The translations under genes and the position numbers were made by a program. A stretch of DNA of 64,000 nucleotides from Pardosa pseudoannulata (lineage: Eukaryota > Arthropoda > Arachnida > Araneae > Lycosidae). Location of the stretch: assembly GCA_032207245.1 (NCBI GenBank), contig CM063503.1, positions 59,382,817-59,446,816 of the forward strand, written 5' to 3'. The first letter of the stretch is position 1; each line of letters begins with the position of its first letter. The notes beneath the pieces were generated by a model that worked only from the letters and a program-made list of their open reading frames with translations, searched no databases and had not been told where the DNA came from. Shown here piece by piece: positions 35,991-49,500 of this stretch.

Positions 35991-37776
35991 TTCCGGAAAT
36001 TATCCATCCTAAGTCCGAACGAACTGCAAAGGGCTCTCCTTCCTTCCCACGAATTATTTCCCCTCGTAACATTGGTAAGGAAACACTAACGCCTAACAAA
36101 ATGTCAATTGGACCTGATTTGTAAAATGTCGGGTCAGCCAGTTGTAAATCTTTAAAATTGCTTGAAATACAGTCATCCAAGGTAGAGTGAGGAACTTCTC
36201 CGATAATTTGGTTTAAAACATAAACTGGGGTAGAGAATAATGGTGCGTCCCCATAATGTGGCGTGAAATTGATTTTAGAAACACCATTAGTATAGGAGTT
36301 GGAAGAGCCGAGACAAGATATGAGCAACCTTGCCTTCTTTCTAGCAAGACCTAACTTCTTAATGCACGATTCTGTAATGAAGCTGGCTTGGCTGCCTGGA
36401 TCTAATAAGACTCTACATGGTTTAAACTCTCCAAATGTATCTCTAACCTTGATAATAGCAGTACAAAGCAAAACTTGACTTTGCGACACACAGTCTGACA
36501 GACAAGACGAAATAACTGTCTGGGGTTCCCCAGGAATGTTCTGAGTATTCTCCACTGGCTGGACCTCTATATTCGATCTAGGAGTAAATTCAGCTGCATT
36601 TGCTGACAAGGTTTTGTTGGAAGTTTCTCGAGCCTCAGTGAAATGCAATAAAGTATGATGTGGTTTGTTGCATTTGCGACATTTCTGGCTACTTTTACAG
36701 TTGGATACCCTATGATTTTGAATCAAACAGTTGAAGCAAATGTTATTTAATTTTATAAAATTTACTCTCTTTTGCACAGATAGATTATGAAAGGAGTCAC
36801 ACTTGCTCAATATATGATTTTTCTCGCATAAAGGACATTTTTGTAACTTTGAAGCCAAGAGTGTAACTTTTTTTGATGGAATCTTCCTTGCACAAGAATT
36901 CATGGAAGAGAGAGATCTTGAATGATTGCTTAAGAATTGTAGCAAGCAATCCAATGAGGGAATTTCGTCAGTAGTGAGTGAGCGTTCCCACCAGCTTCGC
37001 GTAGATGGATCCAGTTTAAATTGTATTAAAAACATTATAAGAGTGTCAGTGGCCTTGTCCACCTTTAATTCTAGAGTCTCAAGAACTCTTACAAATTCCC
37101 TCGAAGAATCCACCAAATTCAGAATTTGAGTATCAGATTCAGAAGTTAACGAAGGCAAAGTTAAGAACTTGTACATAACTGAGGATAAAATTTCCCGTTT
37201 ATGGTAATAACGTTCCTTTAGCAATTTCCAAGCAATTTCAAAATTAGCGTCAGTTACTGCAAGTGAGTGTATAACTTTTAAAGCATCCCCTTTAAGACTT
37301 CCTTTTAAGTACTGCAGTTTTTGTGCACCTGATAAATTTGAATTTTTTGTTACCGCTGTTTGAAATAAATCTGAGAAGCTTAACCACTCTTCAACTCTTC
37401 CCGAAAATGTTGGAAGAGACAACGTTGGTAATTTGATTTCACTAGACTCAAATGTTTTTAAATTAGATGAATTAGGTTCGTCACTTTTACTTGATAATTT
37501 TAAAATACACCTATCAATTATAGCTAGTACATCATCTATAACTTCGAACAATTCCTCTCTTTCATCACAAAGTTTATCTATTTCTCCTTCTTCACACACA
37601 TTGAATAATTTATCATAAATATTTCTTAAATCCTCACTAATCACATCAAATCTATTCCTCCTTATATTTAATTGAGAAATGTCTAGTTTATTTATCTCCT
37701 CTAGCGTTTTATTTTTAAGTCTAGTTAGGGATGACTTTGCCACACGCTTCTGATTTGATAATGTTTTTAAATCCAT
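35968..37776 (-). CDS. gag: BEL/Pao gag with aspartic protease
   Basis: A 602-codon frame starting MDLKTLSNQKR. The coiled N-terminal half matches the DUF1759-type gag region (LPTLSLPTFSGRVEEWLSF near 116-134, KLQYLKGSLKGDALKVIHSL near 153-172). Zinc knuckle-like clusters lie at about 314-326 (CPLCEKNHILSKC), 347-360 (CFNCLIQNHRVSNC) and 366-379. The protease motif VLLDPGSQASFI is at about 456-467, with DPG in place of the common DSG or DTG. The frame runs out in a T6 run (A6 at 35980-35985 on the plus strand). One base fewer would join it to pol, as in the single polyprotein of many BEL elements. Confidence 0.93.
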   Translation of the reverse strand: MDLKTLSNQKRVAKSSLTRLKNKTLEEINKLDISQLNIRRNRFDVISEDLRNIYDKLFNVCEEGEIDKLCDEREELFEVIDDVLAIIDRCILKLSSKSDEPNSSNLKTFESSEIKLPTLSLPTFSGRVEEWLSFSDLFQTAVTKNSNLSGAQKLQYLKGSLKGDALKVIHSLAVTDANFEIAWKLLKERYYHKREILSSVMYKFLTLPSLTSESDTQILNLVDSSREFVRVLETLELKVDKATDTLIMFLIQFKLDPSTRSWWERSLTTDEIPSLDCLLQFLSNHSRSLSSMNSCARKIPSKKVTLLASKLQKCPLCEKNHILSKCDSFHNLSVQKRVNFIKLNNICFNCLIQNHRVSNCKSSQKCRKCNKPHHTLLHFTEARETSNKTLSANAAEFTPRSNIEVQPVENTQNIPGEPQTVISSCLSDCVSQSQVLLCTAIIKVRDTFGEFKPCRVLLDPGSQASFITESCIKKLGLARKKARLLISCLGSSNSYTNGVSKINFTPHYGDAPLFSTPVYVLNQIIGEVPHSTLDDCISSNFKDLQLADPTFYKSGPIDILLGVSVSLPMLRGEIIRGKEGEPFAVRSDLGWIISGNVFFKFK

Positions 37777-38470
37777 AATTGTACTTAATTCTGAATCTAA
37801 TACTCAGGTAAACAAGATAAGAATAAATGCAGAAATGGAATAACTCAAATAAATTCCGAAACTCACATAAACTGGATAATAGAATGAAATGCACAAACTA
37901 ATCATAAATTAACACAATATCACTAATCTAAATATGCTAAATACCACAGCAAAATAAGCTAAATACTACAGAAAAAGAAGTATGTAAAGCATAATTCAAA
38001 AAAATGATGAAACTGACGAGTAAGAATAAAATTCGCAATTCACTGGAAATTAACACAAGTACAAGAATAAGTAAGTTAAGTCAGTATTTAATCAACAACT
38101 TAAATTCTCATAACACAGAAAAATAATAAAGTGAATCTATAAACCTTCACACAGAATTTACTAATAGATCAAGATATCATTAGAATTTCAACACATCACA
38201 AGTTGAAGAATATTACACAAGTTAAAATAGCACCAAAATAAAGAATCAAATTTCAATAAATACATGGAAAAAATAATCAAGGTAAACTCAGAAGAATGAA
38301 TAAACTATATTTGAAAAGTTTCACACAAGTAAATTGGAATGAACTCACCGAAAAATATCACGAACTCAAGATTCAAAAGAAAATGGCGACAAGCATGCAG
38401 AATCATGGAATAAAACACAACAAAATGAACTCTGAGGAAATTAAAACACTATAAAAAATGATAGCAAGCT
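37777..38470 (-). other. BEL 5' untranslated leader
   Basis: About 700 bp of AT-rich sequence between the primer binding site and the gag start. No open frame of note. Confidence 0.75.
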
Positions 38471-38488
38471 CCGACTCGTAAAGGACCA
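38471..38488 (-). promoter_or_regulatory. BEL primer binding site
   Basis: Read on the minus strand, TGGTCCTTTACGAGTCGG begins six bases after the 5' LTR. A PBS starts TGG because it pairs with the CCA end of a tRNA. The primer tRNA would end CCGACTCGTAAAGGACCA. I do not assign the isoacceptor. Confidence 0.75.
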
Positions 38489-38494
38489 AAACGA

Positions 38495-38748
38495 TGGAGC
38501 GCCGTAACTCATAGAGTGGACTGTAAGAAATGATCAACACACAAAAAAATTAATTCCACCAGAGAACATTTATTTTTGAAGACGCCATGCACACTCTACA
38601 TAATCTTTTGAAGTTCACATTAACACTGGTATTTTTCCCTTCAAGTGCAACCATGGCAACGGGTCAGCAGACGATAATAAAATAAGAAAACCCGGTTGCC
38701 AAGAAGGGAGAAATTCTCCGAGATGAACTCAGGAGTCACGACAAAACA
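38495..38748 (-). repeat. BEL 5' LTR
   Basis: 254 bp, pairs with 32161-32410. On the minus strand it should carry the promoter, but no clear TATA box was identified. Confidence 0.95.
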
Positions 38749-41700
38749 CTCTGCTTATCTCGAACTTCCGTTATATCAATCTCCCCTTCTCTCGTACTAA
38801 GGTTACCTCGAACTCCTTTTATCTGGAAATCCCCTTGTATTGAACTCCGGTTATATCGAACTACCGTTAACCTAATCTCCTGTTATCACTGACTAAGGTT
38901 ATATTAAACTCCCGTTATATCGAGTTCCCGTTATCTCGAACTCCCACTATCTGGAACTCCACTGTTTTTAAACACCAATTATCTCGAATACCCATAATCT
39001 CGAAATAACGTTATCTCGAAATCCACTTATCTCGAACTCCCTCAATATCGTACTCCTGTTAACTCGAACTCCGCTTATCTGCCACTCCCGTTATTTCGAA
39101 TTACCAATATCTGGAAAACCAGTTATATCGAACTCTCGTTATTTCGAACTCAAGTTATCTCGAACTCCATTTATACCGAACTCACTGTAGCTCTAACTCA
39201 GCTTATCTCGATATCCTGTTTTCTCCAATTCCTCTTATCACGATCTCCCGTTATCTCGAAATTCCGTTATGTCTAACTATTCTTATTTCGAACTCCGCTT
39301 ACCTCGAAACTCCCGTTATCCTGAACTGCTGTTATTTCTAACTCCGGTGATGTCGAACTCTGTTATCTCAATCTCCCGTTATCTCAAAGTAAACTTATAT
39401 AGAATCCCCATTATCTCGGAATAGACTTATCTCGAACTCGCATTATCTCGAATTCAGCTTATAACGAACTCCTTTTATCTCGAACTCCGCTTATCCTGAA
39501 TTCCGATAATCTAGAAATAAACTTATCTGAAACTCCCGTTATAACGAACTCTATCTAAAACTCTTGTTATCTCCAACTCCGTTTACCTCGTACTGCTATT
39601 ACCTCGTGCACCTCTTATCTCGAATCTGCTTATATCGATATTCAGTTATATTGAACCCCGATTAAGTCGAACTCCCGTTATAACGAACTCTCGTTATGTC
39701 GCACTGCAGTTATCTTTAACTACTTTATCTGGAACTTCCGTTATCTTCAATTCCCCTTATCTCGAAATTACGTTATCTCGAATTCCCGTTTTCTCTATCT
39801 CAATTTAACTCGAACGCCCATTATCTCGAACTCCCGTTATTTCGATTTCCCACAATCTCGAAATCCGATTATGTCGATCTCCCATTATGTCATACCTTGG
39901 TGATCTCGAACTGCGGTTATATCAAACTCCCGTTATCTCGAACTCCATTTGCATCGATTTCACTTTATCTCGAACACCGGTTACCTCGAACTTTCGTTAT
40001 ATCGATCTCCCTCTATCACGTACTCCGGTTACCTCGAACTCATGTTGTCTGGAAAACTCGTTATATTGAATTCCGCTATCTCGAACTACGCTTATCTGTA
40101 ACTTCGCTTATGTCAAACACCAGTAATCTCGAATGCACGTCATTACGAAATCACGTTGTCATGATAACCGGTAATATCGAACTGCCGTTTTCTTGAACTC
40201 CCGTTATCCCGAACCCTTGTTATCTCCAAGTCTTGTTATCTCGAACTTCAGTTATCTCAAACTCTACCTATCTCGAACTCCACTTATTTCGAACTCAAGT
40301 AATCTGGAACTCCTGTTATCTCGAACTCTATTATCTGAAACACTTATCTCGAACTTTGTTACCTCGAACTCCCTTTATGTTGAATTCCCGTTATATCGAA
40401 TTCCTGTTATCTCGAACTCTGTTATCTAGAACTCCCGTTATTTTGAACTCACATAATTACGATTTCCGTTTATATTTTACTCCTTTTATCTCGAATTTCC
40501 GCTAACTCGATCTCCCGTTATCTCGATTTCGTATTACCTAAATCTCCGCTTAACTCCAACACCCGTTATCCCGAACTTCTGTTATCTCTTACAAAGATTA
40601 TCTTAAACTCCCGTTATCTCGAACTCCCGATATCTAGGACTCCTCTTATCTCGCACACCAGTTATCTCGAACTGTCATTATCACGTACTCCGTTTACCTC
40701 GAACTCTGTTATCTGGAATTCCCGTTATATCGAACTGCGGTTATCTCACCTTCCGTTATCTCAAACAAAGCTTATCTCAAACACCAGTTATCTCGAAATA
40801 ACTTTATCTCTAATTCCACTTATCTCGAACTCACGTTATGTCGAATTCCCGGTATCTCGAACTCCCGATATCTAGGACTCCGCTTATCAAGAACTTCAGT
40901 TATCACGTACTCTGGTTATCTCTAACTCCGCTTACGTGGATTTCCCTTTATCTCGCATTCGGTTACCTCGAACTCCTATAATACCCAGTTATATCGAACT
41001 CCTGCTTATCTCGATTTCCCTTTATCTGGAACTCCGGTTATCTCAACTGCCGTTATCTCGAACTACGCTCATCTCCAACTCCGTTTATCTCAAACACCAG
41101 TTATCTCGAATACTTGTATCTCGAGTTCCGCTTATCACGAATTCCCGTTATTTCGAACTCCGTCGACTCGAACTACCGTTATATCGAACTCCAGTTATCT
41201 CGAATTCCAAGTACCTCGAATAGAATTAATATCGAACTCCGCTTATCTTGATATCCCGCTATATCGAATTCCCGTTATCTCTAAGTAAGCTTATCGAACT
41301 CTGGTTATCTCAACTTCCGGTATCTCGAACTACGCTTATTTCGAATCCCTTAATCTAGAGCTTCCGTTATCTCGAACTCCGCTTATCTGAAACTCCCAAT
41401 AATTGGAACCCACCTTTATCTCGAACTCCGGTTGTCTCGAACTACCGTTATATCAAACTCTCATTATGTCGAAACCAATTATCTCGAATTCCCGTTATCT
41501 CGATCTCCTTTTATCTCGAAATTCGGTTATCTCTAACTTCTCTTATCTGAAACTCAGCCTATCTCGAACTCCCGTTATCCCGAACACCTTTTATCACAAA
41601 CTCTTATGTCGAACTCCGTTATATCGAACTCTCGTTATCTCAATCTCCACTTATCTCTAACTCCCGTTCTCTTTAACTCTCCTTATCTCGAAATGGCGTT

Positions 41701-41765
41701 ATTTTGAACTCCCTTTATCTCGAACTCCGCTTATCCTCAACTCCTGTTATCTCGAAGTAAACTTA
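38749..41765 (-). repeat. 16-bp satellite, reverse arm
   Basis: About 185 degenerate copies of TTATCTCGAACTCCCG (plus strand), opposite in orientation to the 27411-29935 arm. The plus strand is stop-poor and yields the same artefact peptides (SRTPVISNSxYLEL) in several frames between 39887 and 41660. The array ends at about 41765 without any visible terminal motif. Confidence 0.93.
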
Positions 41766-43583
41766 TCTGCGATATTGACTTTGGGAGCTGCGATATATCC
41801 AGGTATTAATGCAAATTCAGCAGGGGGTATTTTTATATCAATATTAATAAAAAAGGGTATTAAAGGAGTAGAATATCAACATTTGACATGAAGATATATT
41901 TTACTATACTCATACTAAACTGAAACTTTCTATAGAATGAAGCTATGAATAGTTGAGATTTTATCTGTAATACACTAAAAGTTATACATTAATATTCATT
42001 CATGAAAATTTTACTCTGCAAATATCCTCTATGCATTTATGATGCATACCTTTTTCTTATTCAGAATTTTTTAAGTTTTTAAATCAGTTATTTAAATGCT
42101 AACATAGTAACTATGTGTAATTGTAAATTGAAATAGTATCTAATCAATGGCATAATAATACACACACCTAAAAACTGTACTACACTAGCTACACGAATTT
42201 GTGAGAATTTTTTTCCTTGAAAAATTGATCAGCACATATGCAAGATGTTAATTTTTTTATATTTAAATTACAATTTTAAATATTTTTAGTATATTAACTG
42301 TTTTATTTACAAACCAGTGATTCAGTATGGATTTCTTTAGTTATTGTCAAGTAATTGTCTTTATTATTTGCAAATTATTGTCTTTATTATTTTATTCTGC
42401 GAATTATTATCTTTAATTGTTGTAGCTTGCATTTTAATGCTACTGAGGCATAAACTAGCAAAAGAGATAAAATCAAATATTCATATTTTTTTTTTAAATA
42501 TATATAGTACTTTGCTCTAAATACATTTTACAAAGTACAAGTTTTTACAGAATACTAAAAACTTGATATCCTGTGTACTTCATTAATAAATCTTTTTCAC
42601 ATGTGCACAAAAGGTATGATGCTGATCTTTTAATTTTCAGCTATTCATATTTTTAATTGGTTAGTTTATGAGTTTCTGTGAATTCGGCTGAATTTGATAT
42701 TTGAATTACACTTTCACTTAAAAATAACTAATAAATATTGTTACGGGAATTGTAAAATATAAAAGAAAAATTACTTTATTAGTACAAAAAAATAAAGTTA
42801 AAATAATCTTGAATTATATTGACCGGTTATTAATAATTAATAAATTTGGTTTGATTTATGAGTATCGTGGTTTTCCTCTTGCTACAGAAGAATCCATTAG
42901 ACTGGAATGTATTATTTAAAGCCAATTCTAAATTTTAAATCAGCATGGGATTTGAAATCATAGACTCCAAGAGTGACAGATACAGAAAAAATTTACAGAG
43001 ACTGATGCACATAATCATGTTTTTATATTTTTGTGTGTGAAGTATATGTATTGTATTTAGCTTGGTTTCATTTGAAGCACCAAGGTCTACTGTTTTACTG
43101 CCTTGGAGTAAAACAGTAGAGATGTGGTAGCTGTGGTAGCTCAGACCAAAAGCAAACTATCTCATATAGAGAAGATCGAGGCTTGTTTATAAGTGAAACT
43201 ATAAGCTTTTATTTAGAAACAATTTCAAATTTCACATAAAAAATCTAAGGAAGAATTAGTAAATAAGAATTTTAGTAAATTTTGATATCAATGTGTGAAT
43301 TAATTTGATTTTGATATCAATAATTTTGATATCAATGTGTGAAATTATAGGGTCTCCATCAATAAAAAGAAAAAAAACTAAAATTATAACTTATTTTTCA
43401 TAATCCTTAAATGGCAATACATGTATAATAAATAATAATAGTTGATATACAGCAAACTATAAAGCAGAAATAAAGACATGGGCAACTATGTTTAATACTT
43501 TCTACATAAAATCTTTTAAAACAAAAGTGAATAAAAAGAAACAAAAAAATAATCATAACAAAAGCAAAAATGAATGAAACACC

Positions 43584-43589
43584 TTTATT
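43584..43589 (-). terminator. Candidate poly-A signal of a long kinesin 3' UTR
   Basis: AATAAA on the minus strand at about where the A-over-T skew of the plus strand ends. Several other AATAAA hexamers lie closer to the stop (e.g. 50803-50808), so the true cleavage site is unknown. Confidence 0.15.
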
Positions 43590-46500
43590 TATGAAAAGTT
43601 AAAGCAATACACTTGATGCTTGGTTCCTCAATCCATCAATATGCAACTAAGGAAATTAGAGGAAGGCAGAGGATGAAGAATTTCTAAGCAAGTTATAGAA
43701 TGCCATGTGTTATTAGTGTGTGAATTAGTGCACAGAAACTGAATCCAAGCAATTTCATCTCTAAAGAATTAATGGCTTATATATTTTTCTGATAAGGAAC
43801 TATCTGCAAATAAACAAAGAGTTACTGTTAATATAATTAATGTACAAGGGCCTTTTTATATAAAAAAATTGGGCCTAAATAGTCAGTGAAATCATACAGG
43901 AAAAACACATATTTCCTTCACTTAAGACTGTAATCGTTTCACAACTTCACTGACTATCTATATCATCAGCGGCACAGCTACACTTTACAGATCTCAAATC
44001 TTAATTCAAGTACACTTAACTAAAGAAATTGGCCCCCTTAACAATGCTTTTTGTTTAACTCCAGAGAGATAGTCTTTAAATCCAGTCAACACTTTATAGC
44101 TAGGCCACTGACTATCCCAAAGTTTTAAATTTTAAATTTTTAGAGAAAAAAAATCTTATAGCTAAGAGTTAATATTTTAACTAATTAAATAAATTTAGAA
44201 ATATTATAATTGAAGTTCAGACTTTCACTTTAATAAAAATCACGGATTTAACATAATCCTCTAAAATATAAAATAACAATAAAATTCTAAAGAATTTAAT
44301 TGCCCATGCGTCATTATAAAAAATTACAGATATCTCAAATACATGATTTTACAAGATAGTTTGCTGGGTTTAGCTCTAGGTTCCTGAATCATGAAGAATT
44401 GCATCACCAATATAATACAACAAATAATAACTTAAATAACTTAATTCAAAAATTTTAATTATGTTGCCTACTTTTTAAGAAACAATCTGACTAGATGAGG
44501 ATGATAACGTCATAAATATTAGACAAAATAAATACAACAAACATATCACAGTGATAATACACACCAGCATCCGATATTTATACTTTAAAAAAATGAAGGT
44601 AAAAAAGCAATAAGTTAAATAAATTGTTCCTTTTCGAGGCTTGAATGATTATTCAGGTATGAATGATAAGAACATATATAAAACAAATAACAAAGGGCAT
44701 TTGAATAAAAAATTCAACAGGACTACAAAAATAGAAAACACAATTCCAAATCAAATAAGGTATCACAACTTTATGTGAAAAATGAATGGAAATATTCCAA
44801 ATTTTATCTCAAATTATTTAGGTTTCAAATTATCATACTAACCTATATAATAATTTATATGTATATAATGTAATAGAAATGTGTTCAACTTCATAGAGAA
44901 TAAATATTTAAAAAAAAATTTGATCAAGTAAATAATGAATTAGATATTTAAAACTAGAACAATCTATGGTTTACTTCCATGTTTCTAGCTCTTTCAAATA
45001 TTTTCTCTGAAAAAAAAAATTACTACAGCACAAACAGTATGAAAATTTAAGCAATTCTAAGAACATGCAAAAAAAAGTTTATACATTGTTTTATAGGACA
45101 GATTTCAAGTCTACCATTGAGCATTTTTTTAAGAATTTTCGTAAAAATAGATTGCTATTAAAACCAGGAGTTATTCATATTTATAAACTGCCACTTTACC
45201 AACTCCTTTATACAAACATAAAAAACTTTTTAAAAAAGAGAAAAAAATTATATGAATTTTTTTCCTTTGAAATATATTATTTTCACAATTTACTCAAAAC
45301 TGGAATTTTAGGCAAAGTCACTGTATGTAATGTTCATAACAGCTTTATTTTTTTATTTTTAAGAAAAAAAATAGGCACTGATAATAAATACATAAAAAAT
45401 ACACAAAAATTTGTAATAGAGAATATTTGCCTTACAATATTCTTTTCTTTATGTGAAGGCTAATCATTTGTTATGTGGGAGTTTTAAACTAAAAACATTT
45501 TCCTACTAATTTGTTAAGAAAGTCCTCCACACAAAAGGCAACACTTCTAAAGGTTTATATCTCTGGAATAATAGTGACTTGAGCTATAAACCTCAGTGTA
45601 CTATGTAATGAAAAACTAATACTGTTAAGTTATTTATATTATTTTCAGAAATCTATGAAACTAATATAAACACATCAATACAACATAGTTTAACAAAAAA
45701 TGGAAATTTAAAAATGTACAGAAAACATCAACACATGAAATTTATACTACTATGTATTTATTTAAAGACAAATCTTTTGTGTGACTATTTTATTTACTTA
45801 TACTGATTAGCAGGATTTTTTAATAAATAAATAAATAAATATGTGGATAAACTAGATCTTGATGCACACTTCCATATGTATCCTAATGTAGTATCATTCT
45901 GTCTCATAAAAATATACTGACGGTTGAAGGCACTGAATGAAGAACTTAATATAAGTTTAATGTATATAATGACTGAAAAAGGTGCTTTTTAGATAACAAA
46001 TATTACTAAAGAGTATCTAAAATCAAAGAAAAATCTCATAATCCAACTAAAACATCAAACTTTTTTTAAAAAAAGGTACTTTAGATAACATTTTAAATTT
46101 TATAAAATGCCATTTTGTAATAATGAAATGTGATCTGCATTTTATGCACAATTGCCATAATGTGGCTCATACACTGCATGCAGCATTCAGAGGCACATGG
46201 TATGGTTGGTTCTAATGCAAATAAAATATATGCATGAAGTATAGTAAACTAAAAATATAAAACGTCCAAAAAAGTAACAAGTAACAGTAAAAGTATTTTT
46301 TTCTTGTTAGTTAAAAAACTCCATTATGTTATTCAAAACATTATAAAAAATTATATACTATACTAATTCTATCAAACAATTTTGAAAAGAAAATCTGTAA
46401 AAGTTAGAGTTGTTTGTAGTTCCTATACAAATTTTATCTATCATGGTAGTTAAAAGAGAGTCACATATGTTCAGTTAAATTCTAATCAGTTATAAGACTA

Positions 46501-49500
46501 TTATTATTTAATATTGTTAATACAAAGACTCCTAACAGTACAGGATATCAAAACTAAGAGTGTACAAAGACGAATAGAATTCATTCAATATTATGCTTTT
46601 AATCAAATTATTTATTATATTTCATTCTTAATATTATGTTATATATTTTAATCTATAAAATTTTTAAATAATTATATATTTTCTTTCTCTTAGTTATGTT
46701 GTTACACATGTATATTTTCCATATGAATAATATAGAATATGGAACATTATCTATATTAAACATGAATTTGTGTATTTAATGCTATATAATTATTGTGTGG
46801 CTTTTTATAACATATGAAAAACCATTGTATTGTTATATAATATCTACCCTAATTTTACGCAATGTGACACACTTGAAAATATATTTCCTACAAGCAATTT
46901 AAGATAGATTTAGATTACATAAGAGGATAATTTAAAATCTCACACTTTTTCGAAAAACATTATATATCATAAATTGCACTTTTAGCTAAAATTCACTTAG
47001 TTAAAAAGAGGAATACGTTAGGGTAGATTATGTTAGTTTAAACAGTTAAAGAAGAATGAATACAAAACTATAAATAAATAATACAATTCCTTCTGAAATA
47101 AATACATCTGTAATAAATAAATATCATGAAAAAATTGACTAAAAACTGATACTCTAGAATAATACTAATAGATAAATAGAATGAGGGTATTGAAATGAAA
47201 GGTTGGAATTCAAAGAGATGCAAACATGAGACACAAAACTTAGTGTGATATAAAAGTAAACATTTATACAATGTAAGACTATAAACACATAAGCAAATCA
47301 AAACATATGTTTTATATATTTGTATATGAAAGTAATATCTACATTACAATATATAGATATAAAACAAGCTACTACAAATGTACTTTTCTTGATCTTCTCT
47401 TTCTATTCCAATATACACTAGATACATCAGATCAATTATAAGTAAATAGGTACAAACTTTTGAAATAAAGTTTGAAACAATTAACAGCATATAACTCTCT
47501 TAGAGTCAAAATCCATTATTGTTACTTTGTTTGTTATTTTATGTGAATGAAATCACAATTATGAATAATGTCAAGCTATTTATATTGACTAGAATTTTTT
47601 TCAAGACACTACTCTATTAACAAAATATCTTGGACGTATAGATCCCCCCTCCCCCTTTTGCATGTCTAGGAATAACAATCTCAAGAATTAAGAACTTGCA
47701 CTCTATTCTTTCACACATCCTGTTATTTATTATAATAGTAAATAATGGTAAGCACACATTATCCAAAATAATTAATTCCTGCAATACGTATTTTATAATT
47801 AACATGCTTTCATATCAAGAACTTTTTTTGGTTATTTGTAGCTTAAAATAGAAAATTAAACTTTTTTAAACTTGCATGACTGATGCAAGGAGAAAAAAAA
47901 TGTGATGAACATCAAAATTTTGAAAGCATATGAATTTTTTAGTGTTGTATCTTCTTATTTCAAATGCATCAATGTGTTTGATATGACAAGCATGCTTGAA
48001 TATTACATTCCCTTAAAAGTATCATTATGAAATTAAAACATAAGTTTGTTAGGACTACTATCAAATAACAGTTAAAGTTCATAGCCAGCAAACAAACAGT
48101 GAAGAATAAAGAGTAAAATCTTTGAATGATGGTACCAAGAAAATCTAAGTATTTTAAACAGTTTTAGGAATCACAATTAGAATAGCAATGGTAGGTTAAA
48201 CTTTTAAATAGAAAACGGATTAGAAAATACCCTGAGAGACATCAGAAATCTACATCCAAATTAAATGTCCTTCAATATATGGAACATTATAGCTTAAATA
48301 TTTTAAATGTAAATAATTTTGAAATTTAAGACAACTCCGGAAAGCTCAATAAGATAGACAGCATTAATAGTTTCAATAAATTTTTATCATTAGATAATAA
48401 AAATATTTAATGAATAAACTAGAATAACGATGATATGAGGAATTTATACAAAGAAATATGTATAGTAAAGGGTAAAAAAATGCCTTACATATTTTCCTGC
48501 TTCTTATTTTTTCTTATGTTCCTGAGATTTAGAATGCTTGGTAGATGAAACTGTATTAATAAAATATAATGAAAATAACCTACTGAAAGCACTTTTAAAA
48601 ACAAAACAAAATTTTAAATTGTATTAGAATTAAAAATAAAACAAAGCAACATAAAATAACAAATGATAAAATAATACTAAAACAGAATGTCATTTAAAAC
48701 AACTATTCACAAATTAAAAGAAATTATAATTTGATATAATTATTAAATTATTTTATTATACACAAAATATCATTACTTTCAAATAAAATAACTTTATCAT
48801 TCAGTATGAACTATTGGTATGAGTTCACATCTCTATTTGAAAATAAAAAGGAATTTGTATAAATCATTCTAATAATATGCAATTTAAATGCACTTCAATT
48901 CAAAAATCAGGATAAAAATTTTTATATTGCAACAAATTTCAAATTCTGGAATTTATTTGAGAGTTGACTACTGTATAACAAAAATAGGACTTTAAGAGAT
49001 GATTATGCTTAGATAACTTAATTTTGGATGAAAAGTAAGATTATCAGTAATTTAAGACAGTTTAAATTACATGTTTCCCATGTAAAACCAGCATCATAGA
49101 TGTTAACTGTAAAAGTAAAACAATAGAAGTTTAAAAACAAAAAATGTATTGATCCTGCTCTATTTAAAACTTTCTGGCTCTATCTTAAAACAGCATGTGA
49201 AGTAACATTTTAAAGTCAAATATAAACCTTCTTAATGTTTCAATTTATGCTATATAGGACTCTAACAACAAATATCAAGGATTTTGCTATTATAAGAAAT
49301 AAACTGCTCACAACTACAGTGAGAGTAAAAAAATCACACTTCCCAGATATGTTTCATGATTAACCAAATATTAAAAGACATGAATTAAGCCTATTCATGT
49401 TCTTTTTCAATTAATAAACAAAATGGAATAACTAAAAAAATAGCGGATAAATTTTAGTTAACATTGCACTTTAATATGTTTATTTTTGCCATTATTTATT

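Larger units (their letters stand above)
32161..38748 (-). mobile_element. BEL/Pao LTR retrotransposon, near-intact
   Basis: A 6.6-kb element on the minus strand with two LTRs of 250 and 254 bp (98% alike by eye), each beginning TG and ending CA when read on the minus strand. It carries a primer binding site, gag-protease and pol frames, and a polypurine stretch. Two single-base indels split the coding region. The LTR similarity implies a young insertion. No clear target duplication is visible: the flanks read CTATGG on the left and CTCTGC on the right. Confidence 0.95.

Noticed and set aside
27411..41765. CRISPR array
   Set aside because: Repeats are contiguous 16-bp units without unique spacers, in a eukaryotic genome with no cas genes.
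45065..45463. 132-codon plus-strand frame
   Set aside because: Lys/Phe/Asn/Ile-rich, with the composition expected of AT-rich non-coding DNA. No family signature.
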